Assembly (NCBI GenBank): GCA_945862385.1
Contig: CAMAXV010000008.1
Coordinates: 33,483 to 97,482 of the forward strand
Direction: 5' to 3'
From: Chitinophaga pinensis
GTDB taxonomy: Bacteria; Bacteroidota; Bacteroidia; Chitinophagales; Chitinophagaceae
Length of the DNA: 64,000 nt
Position numbers and translations under genes: made by a program. Below the pieces are notes generated by a model that did not search any database, was not told where the DNA came from, and saw nothing but the letters and a program-made list of their open reading frames with translations. Positions 27,810 through 38,005 of the stretch are shown here, piece by piece; position 1 is the first letter of the stretch, and every line of letters starts with the position of its first letter.

Positions 27810-30548
27810 ATGTTACCGCAACGTCTTAAGTACGCTTTTTTCTCTTTTATTTTTCTTTGTAGTTCACAGCTTTCAGCTCAGCACTTGCTTGAAGTGCCGG
27901 GAAAGTCAATGTTTTCTGCAGTCAATCCGGATGGCATTTCTGTGTTACCCAGTGGCAGGTTTGTAAAACCTGCAGGAAAGGTTACCCGCATCACGCATGA
28001 CCCGTTTGGCCTAACTGTTTCTCCCGATGGAAAGCGGGCTGTAAGTCTGCATAATGGCGTGCTTACGATATTCCACCTGGATGCTGACCGGGTTGTGCGT
28101 GTACCTGATTATGCCAATACTACTGCATCACCCTTTACAAAAGGATCCCTCCTCGGTGCCTCTTTTTACAAAGACAGCAGAACTGTTTTCCTGAGTGGCG
28201 GTGATGCAGGAACAGTCATCGCTTTTGATACAGACAGCCTGCGTATCGTCAACACCTACACACTTGATGGCAAATCAGGTAACCTACTTTTTCAGGATAG
28301 TTTCACTTCAGACCTGATTTACCTCTCTTCATCCAACGAAATAATTGTACTTGATCAGGCTAACTACAGGCTGGTCAGGATTGATGCCACTACCCGTTCT
28401 ATACTGGCCTCCATTCCAGTTGGAAGACTGCCGTTTGGGCTTGCCATCAGCGAGGATAACAAAACGGCAGTTGTTGCCAATGTTGGCATGTATGCATATC
28501 CGCTTGTACAGGGAATGACACCTGGTAATTACGACAGCATGGTTATTAACCATCATCCATTCGGACATAATACAATGGAATCAAGAAATGGCACTGTTGT
28601 TGACGGAAAAATTATCCCGGGTGTTGGTGATCCCAATGTTGATGAGTCCATGAGTGTTTTCACCATCGATCTCTCAACAAACACAGTAACTTCAAAGTTG
28701 AAAACAGGCTACAAGGTTGGGGACATGGTTGAGGATGCCGAAGTTATCGGTGGATCCAGTCCTAACAGCATTGCTATCCACAGCAACCTGGCGTATGTGA
28801 CCAATGCTACAAACGACAATATCGCAGTCATCGATTATGCGCAGGGCAAAATCACCAGGCATATTCCTATTAAAGTTGATGCCCGGCTGGATAAGTACAG
28901 AGGCCTGCTTCCTTTTGGCATAACCATTTCAAAAGATGGCTCCCGACTTTTTGTTGCCCTTTTAGGCTTTAATGCGGTGGCCGTTATCGATACAAAAACA
29001 GATGCTACAGTTGGACTCATACCTGCAGGATGGGGACCAACAAGGGTTAAGCTATCACCAAACGAAAAAGAAATGTATATCATCAGCTGCCGTGGACTCG
29101 GAGCTGGTCCCAATGGCGGTAAAGATTTTAAAACACCAGAACAGGGATCCTATGTTGGGGATATCCAGCTGGCTACATTTCAACGCCTGGCAGTACCTGA
29201 TCAGCAGGCACTTGCAGTGTTTACCAAAGAGGTACTCGATTACACTTATCAGGTTGTGCCTTTTAAAAAGTCGAATAATCCATTGCCGGCATTCCCCGGT
29301 GAGAAAGCTACGCCCATCAAACATGTGGTTTATATCACCAAGGAAAACCGTACTTATGATGAAGTATTCGGACAAATGGAGGGCGGAAAGGGAGATGCTA
29401 CCCTTGCGAGATTTGGTTTGAATGCAGAGGTAACAGGTAAAGCCAAAGTGAACGTCAATGGAAAAAATAACACAAAAGATACCTTATACTACGCTGGAGT
29501 CAAAGTGACGCCTAATCACCACAAAGCAGCCAGAGAGTTCGCATTTTCGGATAATTTTTACTGCGACAGTGATGCATCGATTCACGGACATCACTGGATG
29601 ATGGGCGTCATTCCCAACGAATGGGTGGAAACCAATTCCAATACCAGTAAAACAGCTAAATTCTTTTCAAATGCTCCCGGCAGAAGGTTCCCTGGTTCTA
29701 CGGGCAGTATGGATCCGGAAGATTTTGCCGAAACAGGCGGATTATGGGAAGCATTGGAACGCAAAGATGTTTCGTTTTACAATTTCGGCGAAGCCAATGA
29801 AACAGCACACGTAAGGGAAGAATGGAATGATACGGCAACCGGCGCTGCACATGGCGTCATGGTGCCCATGCAGGATGCACTTTTCCGCAGAACCAGCCGC
29901 AACTATGCGGGATACAATACCAATATCCCTGACCAGTTCAGGATGAATCAGTTTGAATCGGAGTTTACAAAAATGTGGCTCAGTGGTAAAGAGAAAATGC
30001 CGGCACTGGTGACTGTTCAGATTCCCAATGACCATACAGCATCTCCAAGACCTCAGGATGGATATCCTTACACAAGTAGTTATGTGGCGGATAATGACCT
30101 GGCTGTAGGGCGAATCTTGCATTTTCTTTCCAGAACTCCTTATTGGAAAAATATGCTTGTGGTCATCACCGAAGACGATCCTCAGGGTGGTGTTGACCAT
30201 GTGGATGCACACAGGAGTATCCTGATGCTGGCTGGTCCGTATGTGAAGCGCAATTATGTCTCGCATACGCATGCCAATTTTGGTTCCATCCTCAAAATGA
30301 TTTACAATATTCTGGGCGTGCCTTATGTCAATCAGTATGATGTAACTGCGTCTGGATTGAGTGATTTTTTCACTCCTAAACCCAATTATAAGCCCTATAC
30401 ACTGGAACTGTCAGACAAGCGTGTTTTTGATCCATCTCAGGCCATGAAAAAATACAAGCGTGATATTGACTGGCGGAAAATCATGCAGGGTCCTGCTATG
30501 GATGATGAAGCGGAACAGCGGGAGCGCCATATCAAGGGAGAGAATTAA
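27810..30548 (+). CDS. YncE-like beta-propeller fused to a phosphoesterase (alkaline phosphatase-fold) domain
   Basis: 912 residues with a signal peptide (FFSFIFLCSSQLSAQ). Residues about 50-450 form YVTN/YncE-type beta-propeller blades (LTVSPDGKRAVSLHNG, LAISEDNKTAVVANVG, ITISKDGSRLFVALLG). Residues about 500-870 form a phosphoesterase domain of the PF04185/alkaline phosphatase fold: HVVYITKENRTYDEVFG (metal ligand region), FSDNFYCDSDASIHGHHW, VITEDDPQGGVDHVDAHRS (metal-binding Asp and His). Members of the phosphoesterase group cleave phosphodiester or phosphocholine lipids. The product is probably periplasmic or surface-exposed. It is followed after 9 bp by a TonB-dependent receptor gene and then by a paralogue. 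Confidence 0.88.
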   Translation: MLPQRLKYAFFSFIFLCSSQLSAQHLLEVPGKSMFSAVNPDGISVLPSGRFVKPAGKVTRITHDPFGLTVSPDGKRAVSLHNGVLTIFHLDADRVVRVPDYANTTASPFTKGSLLGASFYKDSRTVFLSGGDAGTVIAFDTDSLRIVNTYTLDGKSGNLLFQDSFTSDLIYLSSSNEIIVLDQANYRLVRIDATTRSILASIPVGRLPFGLAISEDNKTAVVANVGMYAYPLVQGMTPGNYDSMVINHHPFGHNTMESRNGTVVDGKIIPGVGDPNVDESMSVFTIDLSTNTVTSKLKTGYKVGDMVEDAEVIGGSSPNSIAIHSNLAYVTNATNDNIAVIDYAQGKITRHIPIKVDARLDKYRGLLPFGITISKDGSRLFVALLGFNAVAVIDTKTDATVGLIPAGWGPTRVKLSPNEKEMYIISCRGLGAGPNGGKDFKTPEQGSYVGDIQLATFQRLAVPDQQALAVFTKEVLDYTYQVVPFKKSNNPLPAFPGEKATPIKHVVYITKENRTYDEVFGQMEGGKGDATLARFGLNAEVTGKAKVNVNGKNNTKDTLYYAGVKVTPNHHKAAREFAFSDNFYCDSDASIHGHHWMMGVIPNEWVETNSNTSKTAKFFSNAPGRRFPGSTGSMDPEDFAETGGLWEALERKDVSFYNFGEANETAHVREEWNDTATGAAHGVMVPMQDALFRRTSRNYAGYNTNIPDQFRMNQFESEFTKMWLSGKEKMPALVTVQIPNDHTASPRPQDGYPYTSSYVADNDLAVGRILHFLSRTPYWKNMLVVITEDDPQGGVDHVDAHRSILMLAGPYVKRNYVSHTHANFGSILKMIYNILGVPYVNQYDVTASGLSDFFTPKPNYKPYTLELSDKRVFDPSQAMKKYKRDIDWRKIMQGPAMDDEAEQRERHIKGEN

Positions 30549-30557
30549 TTTTGCAGT

Positions 30558-32594
30558 ATGTTTTTGAGAAATGTTTTTTGTTCTGCATTTGTGTCATTTT
30601 TTGCATTGGATCTAGCTGCCCAGCAAAGCACTGACAGTATTGTGCAAATGGAGCAGGTTACTGTAACAGCCACCAGAAAACCACAATCCCTGGCCAGTCT
30701 GCCTTATGCAGCAGTTGTGATGCAGCACAGTGAGCTCGAACGACAGGTTTCACGGACTGTTCCCGAAGCGCTTCAGGGAGTGCCGGGGGTGTTTATACAA
30801 AAGACCAACCATGCAGGTGGTTCACCATTTGTGCGCGGATTAACCGGCAACCAATCGCTGATTCTGGTGGATGGTATAAGGTTGAATAATGCCATTTTTC
30901 GGTACGGGCCAAATCAGTACATGACACTGGTAGATCCGCTCATCGTTGACCGCATTGAAGTGGTTAAAGGGACCGGTTCTGTGCAGTATGGCAGCGATGC
31001 AATGACTGGTATCATCAATATCCACACCCAGAACCTGCAGTTCAGGGATAAGCCGGTTTGGAATGAAAAATTGCAATCTAGGCTTACCGGAAACGGGATG
31101 GAAACAACCTGGCGTCCGGAACTCAGTTACCAGGGTAAGAAAATTGCATTTGTAGTGGGTGCAAATACAAAAAGATTCGGAGACCTCAAAGGTGGCGATA
31201 CCACAGGGTTTCAGCGTCCTTCCGGATACAGTGAAAAAGCATTTGATGCCAAACTGAAAGTTGATGCAGGGAGGGGCTGGACCATCACCGTGGCCAACCA
31301 TTGGTTGGCACAGGACAATGTACCGGTTTACCACAAATACAAACTGGAGAATTTTGCGGTGAATACTTCAGATCCGATCAGACGGGGATTCAGCTATCTC
31401 CAGGTTCAAAAGCAATTTAACCAGGGGGTGGTCAAACAGATTGATTTCTTTACTGCCAGACAATTCATCGCAGAAGAAAGGTATAGCCGCAAGAACGGAA
31501 GTTTTGCTACCCGTTTTGAAAGGGATGCCATCAGTACGCTTTCTGCCGGGGCAGATGTTTATACAAAATTTACAGCTTTTTGGGACGCGAATACAGGACT
31601 TGAAATTTATACGGATCAGGTGAGGAGCTATCGCAACGATTTTATTGTATCCATGTTGCCGCAAAGTAACAAACGAGGACTTTACCCTGATCGATCCAAC
31701 TATCAGAATATGGCCGTTTACAGCATGCACCACTTCCATTTGAACAGGTTGAATGCTGAAGCAGGAATACGGTTCAACAAATACAGGGCAAAGTTATCTG
31801 ACCTGACTTTGGGTAATGTTTCCATTGAGCCAGGTGCCCTCGTTTTTCAGGGTGGTTTAAGCTACAGACTGGCCGGTAAATTGTATGTTTATGCCAACAT
31901 CAGTGAAGGATTCAGGGCCCCCAACATCGATGATCTGGGAACCCTTGGTATAGTAGATTTCAGGTATGAGATTCCGGCATACGACCTGAAGCCAGAACGT
32001 TCGCTTAACCTGGAAACTGGGTTGAAGTATTCCCTCAAAAAGACGATGTTTGCTGCTTCAGTGTTTCGTACAAACCTCTCCGGATTAATCAGCAGAATCA
32101 AAACGCCTGCCGCCATCGCAGGGTATGATGTGTACACGAAAGTCAATCTCGACAAAGCTTTCATTCGGGGTTGGGAAATACAGGTTTCAGTTGAACCTAT
32201 GAAAGGATTGCTGTTTGCCGCCTCAGCTACGAGCCTGTTTGGAGAGAGCACCACCCAATCACAGCCTTTGAGGAGGATTCCTCCTTTCAACAGCAGGATA
32301 TCAGCTGGTTATACCAGAGGTAAATTCTCTATTGGCTTGATTTACGATAATGCATCGCCCCAGCGAAGGCTGGAAGCTGGTGATAAATCAGATAACAGGA
32401 TTCCTGCAGGTGGCACGCCTGGTTTCAATCTGTTAAATGCCTATGCAGGTTTTGAGAAAGGATTCATCACATCCAGGTTATATTTCAGCAATATTTTTAA
32501 TACCGATTACCGAACACATGGTTCCGGGATTAATGGTATGGGACGTGCCATTTCCCTGACTACAATTGTCCAATTCAATCAGCTAAAAAAATGA
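30558..32594 (+). CDS. TonB-dependent outer membrane receptor
   Basis: 678 residues with a signal peptide (FCSAFVSFFALDLAAQ). The TonB box region (MEQVTVTATRKPQS) and plug (VPEALQGVPGVFIQKTNHAG, LVDGIRLNNAIFRYGP, VDRIEVVKGTGSVQYGSDAM) are clear, followed by a barrel. It lacks the extra N-terminal domain of SusC proteins and is shorter (678 versus 1,094 residues), so it resembles vitamin B12 or siderophore receptors more than glycan transporters. It is located between two propeller/phosphoesterase genes: 9 bp after the first, and overlapping the start of the second by four bases (ATGA). It probably imports the product or substrate of those enzymes; the identity is unknown. Confidence 0.93.
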   Translation: MFLRNVFCSAFVSFFALDLAAQQSTDSIVQMEQVTVTATRKPQSLASLPYAAVVMQHSELERQVSRTVPEALQGVPGVFIQKTNHAGGSPFVRGLTGNQSLILVDGIRLNNAIFRYGPNQYMTLVDPLIVDRIEVVKGTGSVQYGSDAMTGIINIHTQNLQFRDKPVWNEKLQSRLTGNGMETTWRPELSYQGKKIAFVVGANTKRFGDLKGGDTTGFQRPSGYSEKAFDAKLKVDAGRGWTITVANHWLAQDNVPVYHKYKLENFAVNTSDPIRRGFSYLQVQKQFNQGVVKQIDFFTARQFIAEERYSRKNGSFATRFERDAISTLSAGADVYTKFTAFWDANTGLEIYTDQVRSYRNDFIVSMLPQSNKRGLYPDRSNYQNMAVYSMHHFHLNRLNAEAGIRFNKYRAKLSDLTLGNVSIEPGALVFQGGLSYRLAGKLYVYANISEGFRAPNIDDLGTLGIVDFRYEIPAYDLKPERSLNLETGLKYSLKKTMFAASVFRTNLSGLISRIKTPAAIAGYDVYTKVNLDKAFIRGWEIQVSVEPMKGLLFAASATSLFGESTTQSQPLRRIPPFNSRISAGYTRGKFSIGLIYDNASPQRRLEAGDKSDNRIPAGGTPGFNLLNAYAGFEKGFITSRLYFSNIFNTDYRTHGSGINGMGRAISLTTIVQFNQLKK

Positions 32595-35020
32595 ATATGA
32601 ACAAGCTATTTTCTGCCATTTGCCTGTTGATCCTGTCACAATTATCCTTGGCGCAGACGGGTTCTCTGCCACAGCCCCTAACACTGCCTAACGGCTGGAA
32701 AATCAGTCCGGCTGGCCGCTCTTTTCCCCTGGGAGATCTGCCCCTTAATGTCGCAGTTGGTAAATCAGGCCGGTACGCGGCTGTTACCAATAACGGACAA
32801 AGTACGCAGCAGATTCAACTTATAGATATCAAAGCCGAAAAAGTTGTAGACTCGCTCCTCATTGAGAAATCGTTCTATGGACTGCAGTTCTCTGCTGATG
32901 AAAAAAAATTGTATGCTTCAGGCGGCCATGATAACCGCATCATGGTTTATACTGTTGAAGGAGGAAAGCTTCAGAAATCAGACATCATTACACTTGGCAA
33001 ACCCTGGCCAAACAGGATTGGTCCGAGTGGACTGGCCCTCGATGAAGCAAGGGGCAGGTTATATGTGGTAACGCGGGAAGACAAACAACTTTATGTAGTT
33101 GACTTGAAAACCAACTCAGTCATCAAGCAATACGGTCTTGATGCAGAGGCTTATGATTGCAAACTCAGCAAAGACGGAAAAGAACTATTCATCACCTGTT
33201 GGGGATGTGATAAATTGTTGTCTTTCGACCTGATTCAGAACACCTGGAAACAAACCGTGCATGTAGGCGATAATCCCAATGAAATGTTGCAGTCGCCCGA
33301 CGGCAAACGTCTATACGTTTGTAATGCCAATGATAACACCGTTTCAGTAATCGACCTCAGCACCAGAAAAGTAATAGAAACCCTGGATGCTGCGCTCTAT
33401 CCCAACTCTCCAAGCGGATCTACCACAAACAGCCTGGCACTTGACCCACAGGGCAAACAGCTTTTTATAGCCAATGCCGATAACAATGCCGTTGCAGTTT
33501 TTGATGTTTCTGTTGCGGGAAAAAGTTTGCCGAAAGGATTTATTCCGGTTGGCTGGTACCCTACTGCTGTAAGATTTATCAGTAATAAATTATGGGTGGC
33601 AAATGGCAAGGGAATGACCTCAAAGGCCAATCCTTTCGGTCCTTCACCATTGCGGAAGCGTGAAGAGGTAATACACCATGGCTTTGAAACCAAGCCTGGT
33701 GATCAGGTTGAGTATATAGCAGGACTGTTCAAAGGTTCTATGAGTATCATTGATTTACCTGCTCAACCCCTACTGGATCAGTATACCCGGGCTGTTTACA
33801 GCAATTCGCCGTACTCATTACAGAAGACTGCCGTTGCAGATTCGTTGGCATTAGGCTTCCCCATACCAGTTAAAAAAGGACAGGTTTCTCCCATCAAATA
33901 TGTGTTTTATGTGATCAAGGAAAACCGAACCTATGATCAGGTATTAGCAGATGTGAAAGGTGGAAATGGGGATACATCGCTCTTACTCTTTGGTAAAAAT
34001 ATTACACCCAATCAGCATGCACTCGCTGAGTCTTTCGTGCTGCTTGATAATTTTTATGTGAATGCAGAAGTGAGTGCAGATGGCCACAACTGGAGCATGG
34101 GTGGTTATGCCAATGACTACCTCGAAAAAACCTGGCCCAGCAGTTACGGCGGCAGGGGAGGTACCTATGGTGGTGAAGGTGAAAGGGAAATTGCAAACAA
34201 CAAAGGTGGGTTCATCTGGGACCAGTGCAGGAGATATGGAGTCAGTTACCGCACTTACGGAGAGTTTGCAGATGAAGAGAAAGCAAATATACCCTCACTT
34301 GTCAATCATTATTCAAAAACATATCCCGGCTATGATTTGTCAATCAAAGACACACTCAGATTCAGGATATGGAAAAAAGAATTCGATTCCTTGTTGAAGT
34401 CAGACGCAGTTCCGCAATTTAACACCATTCGTTTTGGTAATGATCACACAGAGGGTGTAAGATTGGGAAGGCCAACTCCTTTTGCTCATGTGGCAGATAA
34501 TGACATGGCAGTTGGTATGTTCATAGAACACCTTGCCAAAAGTCCAATCTGGAATGAAACAGCCGTTTTCATCCTGGAAGATGATGCTCAGAATGGCGCT
34601 GATCATGTGGATGCTCACAGGAGTCCTGCTTACCTGGCCGGTGGATTCGTAAAACGTGGATTTATTGACCATACACTGTATACAACTACTTCCATGTTAA
34701 GAACTATTGAGCTCATACTTGGATTGGCTCCTATGACTCAGTATGATGCAGCTGCCACACCCATGTGGCGTTGTTTTGACAGCACTGCTAAGCCATTTGA
34801 CTTCAGAGCAATCGTACCTGCGGTTGATATGAGTCAGAAAAATACCACGATGAACGAATGGCAGCGCCGTTCGGAGAAATTCAATTTTGCCAAGGAAGAC
34901 AGCAACAACGATGTAGAATTCAATAGGGTGCTTTGGCATGGTATAAAAGGTGATGTGCCTTTCCCGGGCCCACGCCGTGCTGCATTTCTGAAAGTTAGTG
35001 CAGAAGAAGACGAAGAATAA
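32591..35020 (+). CDS. Second YncE-like propeller/phosphoesterase fusion
   Basis: 809 residues from ATG 32591, which overlaps the receptor stop codon (ATGA); an ATG at 32597 would avoid overlap. Signal peptide (LFSAICLLILSQLSLAQ), then propeller blades (LQFSADEKKLYASGGHDN, LLQSPDGKRLYVCNANDN, LALDPQGKQLFIANADNN), then the phosphoesterase domain: YVFYVIKENRTYDQVLADV, ESFVLLDNFYVNAEVSADGH and FILEDDAQNGADHVDAHRS. Metal-binding residues match those of the 27810 paralogue, so both are likely active. Differences in the inserts around the active site could give different substrate ranges. Translational coupling with the receptor indicates linked production. A strong terminator follows. Confidence 0.88.
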   Translation: MNMNKLFSAICLLILSQLSLAQTGSLPQPLTLPNGWKISPAGRSFPLGDLPLNVAVGKSGRYAAVTNNGQSTQQIQLIDIKAEKVVDSLLIEKSFYGLQFSADEKKLYASGGHDNRIMVYTVEGGKLQKSDIITLGKPWPNRIGPSGLALDEARGRLYVVTREDKQLYVVDLKTNSVIKQYGLDAEAYDCKLSKDGKELFITCWGCDKLLSFDLIQNTWKQTVHVGDNPNEMLQSPDGKRLYVCNANDNTVSVIDLSTRKVIETLDAALYPNSPSGSTTNSLALDPQGKQLFIANADNNAVAVFDVSVAGKSLPKGFIPVGWYPTAVRFISNKLWVANGKGMTSKANPFGPSPLRKREEVIHHGFETKPGDQVEYIAGLFKGSMSIIDLPAQPLLDQYTRAVYSNSPYSLQKTAVADSLALGFPIPVKKGQVSPIKYVFYVIKENRTYDQVLADVKGGNGDTSLLLFGKNITPNQHALAESFVLLDNFYVNAEVSADGHNWSMGGYANDYLEKTWPSSYGGRGGTYGGEGEREIANNKGGFIWDQCRRYGVSYRTYGEFADEEKANIPSLVNHYSKTYPGYDLSIKDTLRFRIWKKEFDSLLKSDAVPQFNTIRFGNDHTEGVRLGRPTPFAHVADNDMAVGMFIEHLAKSPIWNETAVFILEDDAQNGADHVDAHRSPAYLAGGFVKRGFIDHTLYTTTSMLRTIELILGLAPMTQYDAAATPMWRCFDSTAKPFDFRAIVPAVDMSQKNTTMNEWQRRSEKFNFAKEDSNNDVEFNRVLWHGIKGDVPFPGPRRAAFLKVSAEEDEE

Positions 35021-35037
35021 ATTGTAAAGGCGATTTT

Positions 35038-35075
35038 AAAATGGGGATAGCTTCACGTTATCCCCATTTTTTTTA
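35038..35075 (+). terminator. Strong rho-independent terminator closing the phosphoesterase locus
   Basis: AAAATGGGGATA and TATCCCCATTTT form a perfect stem around a 9-base loop, followed by a long T run (35068-35074). It ends the operon that includes both propeller/phosphoesterase genes and the receptor. Confidence 0.93.
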
Positions 35076-35204
35076 TCACTATTAAAGCAGATTGTGAACT
35101 ATTTAATTTGAAAAAAGCTTTGTTAACAATTGATCAATAATTGCTTAATTTTTTACTTGCATTAAATTCAAATTCCGGAAACATTCGATGGATATTTTTC
35201 CGGT

Positions 35205-36449
35205 ATGAAAAGAATGCTTTTTTTATTGGCATTACCACTGCCTTTTTTCATTCTTTGGAAATGCCTTGATCAATATGTTTTAAGCCCAAGATACAGTTTT
35301 GCCGATCCAAGACCTTTTGGTGGACAAGTAATCATCAATCCATACGATGATGTCAACCTGGATAGCGTAGCCATCGCTAACTTTCATGCACATACAAAAA
35401 TTTGGAATGGACTCACCAATGGTAAAGGGCAACCGCAGGACCTTTACCGGAGGTATGACAGCCTGGGACATGATTTTCATGCTGTTTCACAATACCATCA
35501 CATAGACACATTCGGGCAGCATGCTGGGAATTATGTTCCTGCCTATGAGCATGGGTATAATCTTAAAAAAACACACCAGCTGGTCATTGGAGGTAGTCAG
35601 GTTGTTTGGAAGGATTATTTATTTCCTCAGAGCATTCACAACAAGCAGGATATTTTATATCGACTGGCAAAAGATACCGGAAATATTGTAGTGATCAATC
35701 ACCCGGCCATCAGAAACGGCTACACAATGTCTGATCTGAAAAAACTTCATTATTACGATTATATTGAACTGCTTAATCCATCTGCACAGTCGCTGCAACA
35801 CTGGGATACCATTCTTTCTGCGGGGAAGAAAGTTTTTGCCATGGGTAATGATGATATCCACAATATATTCAATGACAAGGCTATCGGTCGATTTATTACC
35901 ATGATTTATGGTACAAATAATGATGCATCAGGTTTGTACCCTATGCTAAGGAAAGGTGCAGCCGCAGCAGTATGGCTGCCTCAGGAGGAAAAGGAGAGTC
36001 TCATCCAAAAGAGGAATCGGATTGAAAACATAAAAAAGGTGGTCAGTCGTATTTCAGTAAAAAATGATTCAGTGCAAATAATCCTGAATTATCCTGTTGC
36101 TAAAATCAGTCTCATTTCGAGTAATGGTGTTCTCAAAGCGTCAGATACGCTGACTTCAAAACTGAGGGTACCTCTATTTCCAGCGGAAACATACTGGCGT
36201 TTTGAAATCCTGTTGCAAGACCGAACCCGTATATTCCTTAATCCACTTTACCGGCAAACTGATTATCAACAATTGGCAAGAAATGAAGCAGGTAGGATGA
36301 ATGTAAGTAAGAATAAGGGAAATCCTACAATGGCGCTTTTCTTGGGTGTATTTATAATGGTTTTGGGTTCATCAGGACTGAAATTCAAAAAACGTACAAG
36401 GCGACATAAAAACGATACATGGATGGGTTATCCTACATTATCCCGTTAA
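35205..36449 (+). CDS. Membrane-anchored PHP-domain-like protein
   Basis: 414 residues. An N-terminal hydrophobic helix (RMLFLLALPLPFFILW) is followed by an extracytoplasmic domain with PHP-type metal motifs: ANFHAHTKIWNG (HxH), a second region around AVSQYHHIDTFG, VVINHPAIRNG and MGNDDIHN. A second hydrophobic helix near the C-terminus (ALFLGVFIMVLGSSGL) is followed by a basic tail (KFKKRTRRHKN). PHP domains are metal-dependent phosphoesterases, so a periplasm-facing phosphatase or diesterase role is plausible but not proven. Its stop is four bases before the glycosyltransferase ATG, so the two are probably in one operon, which suggests envelope glycan or lipid work. Confidence 0.72.
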   Translation: MKRMLFLLALPLPFFILWKCLDQYVLSPRYSFADPRPFGGQVIINPYDDVNLDSVAIANFHAHTKIWNGLTNGKGQPQDLYRRYDSLGHDFHAVSQYHHIDTFGQHAGNYVPAYEHGYNLKKTHQLVIGGSQVVWKDYLFPQSIHNKQDILYRLAKDTGNIVVINHPAIRNGYTMSDLKKLHYYDYIELLNPSAQSLQHWDTILSAGKKVFAMGNDDIHNIFNDKAIGRFITMIYGTNNDASGLYPMLRKGAAAAVWLPQEEKESLIQKRNRIENIKKVVSRISVKNDSVQIILNYPVAKISLISSNGVLKASDTLTSKLRVPLFPAETYWRFEILLQDRTRIFLNPLYRQTDYQQLARNEAGRMNVSKNKGNPTMALFLGVFIMVLGSSGLKFKKRTRRHKNDTWMGYPTLSR

Positions 36450-36453
36450 GTTG

Positions 36454-37951
36454 ATGCAATACAAAAAACATATTTCAATTTTACTTGCTTCAGCATTGCT
36501 CTTGAAAATAATAATGGCATGTATCATTCCGCTTGGGATTGACGAATCTTATTATTTGCTCTATGGAAGGTACTTTGACTGGCACTATTATGATCATCCA
36601 TTTATGACTGGTCTGGTCCTGAAATTATTTACTAAATCAATGGCTTTCAGTCATCCTTTTTTTTACAGGTTACCATTTGTATTGGCATCCGTTTTATCAA
36701 CGTATATCATTTTTCTTACCGGTACACTGCTACAGAATTTCCGGGCAGGATGGTATGCCGCACTCTTGTTCAGCGCATCTTTTTATTTCTTTATAATCGG
36801 GGGCCTCTTCACCATGCCCGATGCCTTGATGGTTTTGTTTTGGGTTATGGCACTCTATTTTGCTGCACGTTATTTTTTTAATAATGATGAATCTGAATCA
36901 GTTAAAGGAGAATTGCTGATCTGGTTTGGTTTGGCAACAGGCCTTGCCATGGCTTCCAAAATTCATGCAGTTTTGTTGTGGGTGGGCTTTGGAGGCTTTG
37001 CTTTATTTTATCAGCGGTCGGTATTCAGACAGATATACTTTTGGATTGCAGGATGCATTTCATTGCTGGCATGGCTGCCCATGTTAATTTGGAATATGCA
37101 AAATGAATGGGTCCATTTCGCATTTTACAACAGCAGGGTAGGTGCAGATCAGGGTCTGAGATTTGATTATTTTTTAAGAGAATTCATTGGTGAAATCTTT
37201 TATCAGAATCCCGTAATCTGGGTTGCAATTATATATTTTGGATGCTTAAAGTTTGGTAAAACAGGCTTTGGCAAACAGAAGATATTCCTGCTCTTTTTTT
37301 CCTTCCCGCTGTTGTTGATGATTTGGCTGCTGTCTTTATTCCGGGAAACTTTGCCACATTGGACCGGACCAGCTTATGCAGCGCTTATATTGCTGAGTTC
37401 AATTGGTATGTCTGAGCGCGATGTAAAGCTTCCGGCTATATTGGGCTGGTATAGAACAGCATTTATTTTTTTTGCTCGTACTCGGTTTGTCTGTCATTCA
37501 TTTTTATCCAGGCACATTGGGAGAAAAATCGAATTCCAAAAATTATGGGCGGCATGATTTTACCTTGGATATGTATGGTTGGAAGTCGACCGGTGACTCA
37601 ATGGCCAGCCGTATCAGACATGCTGACTTACAACACATTCCCATTTTTACAGATAACTGGTTTCCTGCTGCACAGATCGACGAATATATTGGCCGGAAAT
37701 CAGGTAATACTGTATTTGGGGTAGGGGAATTGAACAGAATTCATCAATACAAGTGGATCAATGAAAGACGGGGAGGCCTGCCAGCTACTGATTCAGCCCT
37801 CTATATTTCAGTTAGCAATTACCCCTCACAACCTGAAAATATTTATGGAGATATGTTCAGCAATATTCAATGTATTGATTCTGTTGCAGAAACCCGAAAT
37901 GGTCATTTGACCCGATATTTCCATTTGTACCTGATGACATCTAAAAGATGA
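36454..37951 (+). CDS. Membrane glycosyltransferase (ArnT/PMT-like), frame-broken at a T8 run
   Basis: The first frame (ATG 36454 to 37557) encodes about 340 residues of a polytopic membrane protein with the GT-C signature in the first extracellular loop (IDESYYLLYGRYFDWHYYDH, Asp-Glu as catalytic acidic pair) and about eight further hydrophobic helices. Near 37466-37473 lies a run of eight T. With seven T the frame would continue as AFIFLLVLGLSVIHFYPG and run to the stop at 37951, adding a soluble C-terminal domain (TDNWFPAAQIDEYIGRKSGN). PMT/ArnT proteins move sugars from a lipid carrier to protein or lipid in the periplasm. The break is one extra T, which may be an assembly error, a phase-variable site or a real mutation. 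The preceding PHP gene is adjacent. Confidence 0.75.
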
Positions 37952-38005
37952 TGTAACTATCCATTTTACGAATTGCGTAACTTAGGGCTTCTAAAATTTT
38001 TATAC

